From contig CAMVBL010000044.1 of assembly GCA_947165725.1 (NCBI GenBank), positions 1-7,712 of the forward strand: 7,712 nt of DNA. The letters are read 5' to 3'. The stretch's first letter is position 1. The number at the start of each line of letters is the position of its first letter. The stretch comes from an uncultured Caryophanales bacterium. Its GTDB lineage: Bacteria; Bacillota_I; Bacilli_A; RFN20; CAG-826. The notes beneath the pieces are model-generated. The model did no database searches, was not told the DNA's origin, and saw only the letters and a program-made list of their open reading frames with translations. The position numbers and the translations under genes are program-made. This document shows positions 5,717 to 7,712 of this stretch, one piece after another.

Positions 5717-6931
5717 ATGTACTATATTCCACAATTAAGTAATTCAAGCTGTGGTGTGGCATGTCTAAAAATGCTGCTCGCCATAGTGCAAAAAGATGAA
5801 AGGTATCTCTATCTGAGTGAGGAAGAGGAGCATGGGCAATATAACTATCAAGACTTAGTTTTGATTGCTGAACGCTATGACGTCACCTTATTTGGCGCAA
5901 AAATAGATGATAAAGACGATTTAAGGCACTTTGATAAGTTTCCTGTGATTTTAACCGTCGTCGGACCAAACGAAACGACACACGCCGTTTTAGTGAGTCA
6001 AAGAAAAGGTAATAAAGTCAAAGTGCATGACCCTGCTACAGGCATCAAGTGGCAAAAGATTGATACGCTTATTAAAAATTGGGACGGCACCCTTTTAGCA
6101 GTCAATGGCTTTCAAAAGCATCCATACCCCTATAATGTCATTGACTCAAAGGACCCAAAAGGCACACTGGTTTCATCAATCTTACAAGTCCTTACCGCAG
6201 TGTTTATCGCTGTCGCTACATTCTTTATTAAACCCGATGGCAACATTGTTCTACCCCTAGTGTTTGCGGGTTTAGGTATCGCAAGTGAAATCTTACTAAG
6301 ATTTAGTTTGCTTAAAAGAATGCAGCGCTTCGATAAATATCTGAGACGATTCTTGCCTTACGTACGCAGTCATGATTATTTCGAATTCTATAAGCGCGGA
6401 CAAGAATACAAGAAGTGTTCTTTAAGTAGTGGCCTAAATCTTCTCTTCTCTTTGCTCATCGTTATTCTCATCATTACTATTTCGATTATCAACTCGCTTG
6501 ATTATCTCATTTTGATCTTTGCTTCCTTATTGGCCGCTTATCTCGATGTCTTCTTTTTCTCCCCTTATAAAAACAGTCTCGGGAAAGAAATCTATGAGGA
6601 GGAATGTGAGCTCAGAGGCACAAGTGATGTTGATGGTGTCGAAATGAAGGTTAAAACTATGGAGGTTAAGGCTTATCGCTTTGCCTACATGGAATTTGCT
6701 AAAAAAGGAGTAGTGGCACTTTTCTTACTCATCGCTAGTCTAGCTCTATGTGTTGCTGAAAAGTCATTCTCTATCCCTAACATCATTTTCTATACGTGCT
6801 TATCTATCTTGCTCTATCAATCCTTAACCCCGTTATTTGGCTATGATCAGCGTTTAGAAGAGAACTTACTTTGTAAAGCGAGAGTGAATAATATCGTTCA
6901 TCAAGATGAAATTGATAGAAAACATAAATAA
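5717..6931 (+). CDS. C39 cysteine peptidase fused to exporter-like membrane domain, no ATPase
   Basis: The first 130 or so residues are a C39 peptidase, the domain that cuts double-glycine leader peptides in bacteriocin and peptide exporters. Expected active-site residues are all present: Q6 (oxyanion), C12 in SSCGVACL, H89 in THAVLV, and D105 in HDPATG. Six hydrophobic segments follow (about 151-171, 176-197, 239-260, 261-281, 331-347, 353-372). Short outer loops and long basic inner loops (198-238, 282-330) match the topology of ABC exporter membrane domains. The protein ends at residue 404 with no Walker A, ABC signature or Walker B, while full exporters of this type have about 700 residues, and no ATPase remnant lies in the 19 bases before ybeY. 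It may use an ATPase encoded elsewhere or act only as a membrane-anchored peptidase. AGGAGG (5705-5710) lies 6 nt before the ATG. A clear promoter is not visible; TGGACA at 5669-5674 is the best -35 candidate, with only a poor -10. Confidence 0.85.
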   Translation: MYYIPQLSNSSCGVACLKMLLAIVQKDERYLYLSEEEEHGQYNYQDLVLIAERYDVTLFGAKIDDKDDLRHFDKFPVILTVVGPNETTHAVLVSQRKGNKVKVHDPATGIKWQKIDTLIKNWDGTLLAVNGFQKHPYPYNVIDSKDPKGTLVSSILQVLTAVFIAVATFFIKPDGNIVLPLVFAGLGIASEILLRFSLLKRMQRFDKYLRRFLPYVRSHDYFEFYKRGQEYKKCSLSSGLNLLFSLLIVILIITISIINSLDYLILIFASLLAAYLDVFFFSPYKNSLGKEIYEEECELRGTSDVDGVEMKVKTMEVKAYRFAYMEFAKKGVVALFLLIASLALCVAEKSFSIPNIIFYTCLSILLYQSLTPLFGYDQRLEENLLCKARVNNIVHQDEIDRKHK

Positions 6932-6935
6932 TTAA

Positions 6936-6944
6936 TGTTATGAT
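6936..6944 (+). promoter_or_regulatory. Extended -10 promoter of ybeY, predicted leaderless start
   Basis: TGTTATGAT is an extended -10 (TG, one base, then TATGAT with 5/6 match), starting 5 bases after the stop of the preceding gene. Seven bases from its end falls exactly on the A of the ybeY ATG at 6951. No -35 is found at normal spacing; TTGATA at 6912-6917 is 21 bp away. There is no Shine-Dalgarno before ybeY. Confidence 0.5.
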
Positions 6945-6950
6945 TTCATC

Positions 6951-7394
6951 ATGGAACTCGATTTTAACTCTTTCGACGAATCATTAAACGATTATCAAGA
7001 AGTCTATGAATCATTAGTGGTGAAGACTCTTAACCATCTCGGTCTAGAGTTTGATCCTTATATCAGTGTCACACTCGTGGACAATGAATTCATTCATAAC
7101 ATCAATAGAGAATATCGTAAAATTGACCGTCCAACAGATGTCATCTCCTTTGCTTTCTTAGATGGAGATGAAAACAAAGATAAAATCTTTCACTCTAAAC
7201 AAATGGCCGTCCTCGGTGAGATTTACATCTCATACGATAAAGCCAGAGAACAAGCTACTGCATATGGCCATAGTCTAGACCGTGAACTTAAGTTCCTATT
7301 CGTTCATGGATTATTACATCTTCTTGGCTATGACCATATGACAGAAGATGATGAAAAAATAATGTTTTCTTTACAAGAAGAAATCTTAGCGTGA
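6951..7394 (+). CDS. ybeY: Endoribonuclease YbeY (rRNA maturation factor)
   Basis: YbeY is a small metal-dependent RNase needed for 16S rRNA 3'-end maturation and ribosome quality control. The 147 residues contain the family zinc motif HGLLHLLGYDH with ligands H119, H123 and H129, and the conserved block INREYRKIDRPTDVISFAF at about 50-69. The length is slightly below the usual 150-160. The ATG at 6951 is the only start after an in-frame TAA at 6933-6935. Unlike the neighbouring genes it has no Shine-Dalgarno; instead an extended -10 box ends 6 bases before the ATG, so a leaderless message is likely, though read-through from the C39 gene is also possible. In many Firmicutes the order is phoH-ybeY-dgkA-cdd-era; here neither phoH nor dgkA is adjacent. 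Confidence 0.95.
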   Translation: MELDFNSFDESLNDYQEVYESLVVKTLNHLGLEFDPYISVTLVDNEFIHNINREYRKIDRPTDVISFAFLDGDENKDKIFHSKQMAVLGEIYISYDKAREQATAYGHSLDRELKFLFVHGLLHLLGYDHMTEDDEKIMFSLQEEILA

Positions 7395-7403
7395 GGTAAC
7401 CTT

Positions 7404-7712
7404 ATGAGAGATGAAGAATTAATGCAACAAGCCGTGGAGGCTAGACAATTATCCTATAGCCCATATTCCAACTTTAAAGTAGGCGCCGCTTTACTTTGTA
7501 AAGATGGTAAAGTCTTTTTAGGGGCTAATGTTGAAAACTCTTCCTATCCTTTATGTATGTGCGCTGAAAGAAACGCCTTATACAATGCGATGATGAATGG
7601 TTATAAGAAAGTTGACTTTGTGGCTTTAGCCATCGCTGCTGACACAGACGCTCCATGCTCACCATGTGGTGCATGTAGACAAGTGATTAGCGAATTATTC
7701 CCAAGAGATGGT
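7404..7712 (+). CDS. cdd: Cytidine deaminase (3' partial)
   Basis: This enzyme deaminates cytidine and deoxycytidine to uridine and deoxyuridine in pyrimidine salvage. The first 103 residues are in the window; the small tetrameric type usually has about 130, so the last 25-30 are missing beyond the right edge. Conserved parts are SYSPYSNFKVGAALL at 17-31 (substrate binding), C53-A54-E55 with E55 as the catalytic proton shuttle, and PCGACRQV with C88 and C91; C53, C88 and C91 should bind zinc. The ATG at 7404 follows ybeY by 9 bases, with GAGGT at 7393-7397 giving a 6-nt spacing; part of this site lies in the ybeY stop codon. Co-transcription with ybeY is likely. In related genomes era often follows. 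Confidence 0.95.
   Translation, partial: MRDEELMQQAVEARQLSYSPYSNFKVGAALLCKDGKVFLGANVENSSYPLCMCAERNALYNAMMNGYKKVDFVALAIAADTDAPCSPCGACRQVISELFPRDG

Overview
The window looks like chromosomal DNA of an A/T-rich, low-GC Gram-positive bacterium (Firmicutes/Bacilli, possibly an uncultured gut relative of Erysipelotrichia or the RF39-type lineages). This rests on the HrcA/CIRCE heat-shock system, the hrcA-grpE-dnaK-dnaJ gene order, a Gram-positive-type DnaK of 609 residues, AGGAGG ribosome binding sites and a ybeY-cdd pair. Tryptophan is encoded by TGG and ybeY ends in TGA, so the standard bacterial code applies and not the Mycoplasma code. The genus cannot be fixed from the sequence alone.

Layout. 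Positions 1-207 hold the C-terminal end of an unrecognised protein. It runs tail-to-tail into a small STAS-domain anti-sigma-factor antagonist on the minus strand (204-503); the two stop codons share one CTAG. The 455-base stretch from 504 to 958 has no protein gene but is full of signals. It holds a minus-strand promoter placed so close to the STAS start that the mRNA should be leaderless. It also holds a strong divergent plus-strand promoter driving a predicted structured non-coding RNA of about 215 nt with its own terminator. Last comes the heat-shock promoter, flanked by two CIRCE operators.

Positions 959-5618 form the class I heat-shock operon hrcA-grpE-dnaK-dnaJ, closed by an intrinsic terminator at 5617-5647. 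HrcA represses its own operon through CIRCE. DnaK, DnaJ and GrpE form the Hsp70 folding cycle, with GrpE as nucleotide exchange factor and DnaJ as ATPase-stimulating co-chaperone. A strong hairpin without a U-tract separates dnaK from dnaJ and may set their relative expression.

Positions 5717-6931 encode an unusual membrane protein: a complete-looking C39 (double-glycine) cysteine peptidase fused to six predicted transmembrane segments, without the ATP-binding domain that normally follows. It is followed by ybeY (rRNA maturation endonuclease), which also appears to be transcribed leaderless from an extended -10 promoter, and by a 3'-truncated cdd (cytidine deaminase) running off the window.

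The items most worth a second look are the unassigned RNA at about 603-818 with an exposed anti-Shine-Dalgarno-like CCUCCUU, the ATPase-less C39 exporter-like protein, and the two independent cases of predicted leaderless transcription. No mobile elements, CRISPR arrays, tRNA or rRNA genes were seen.
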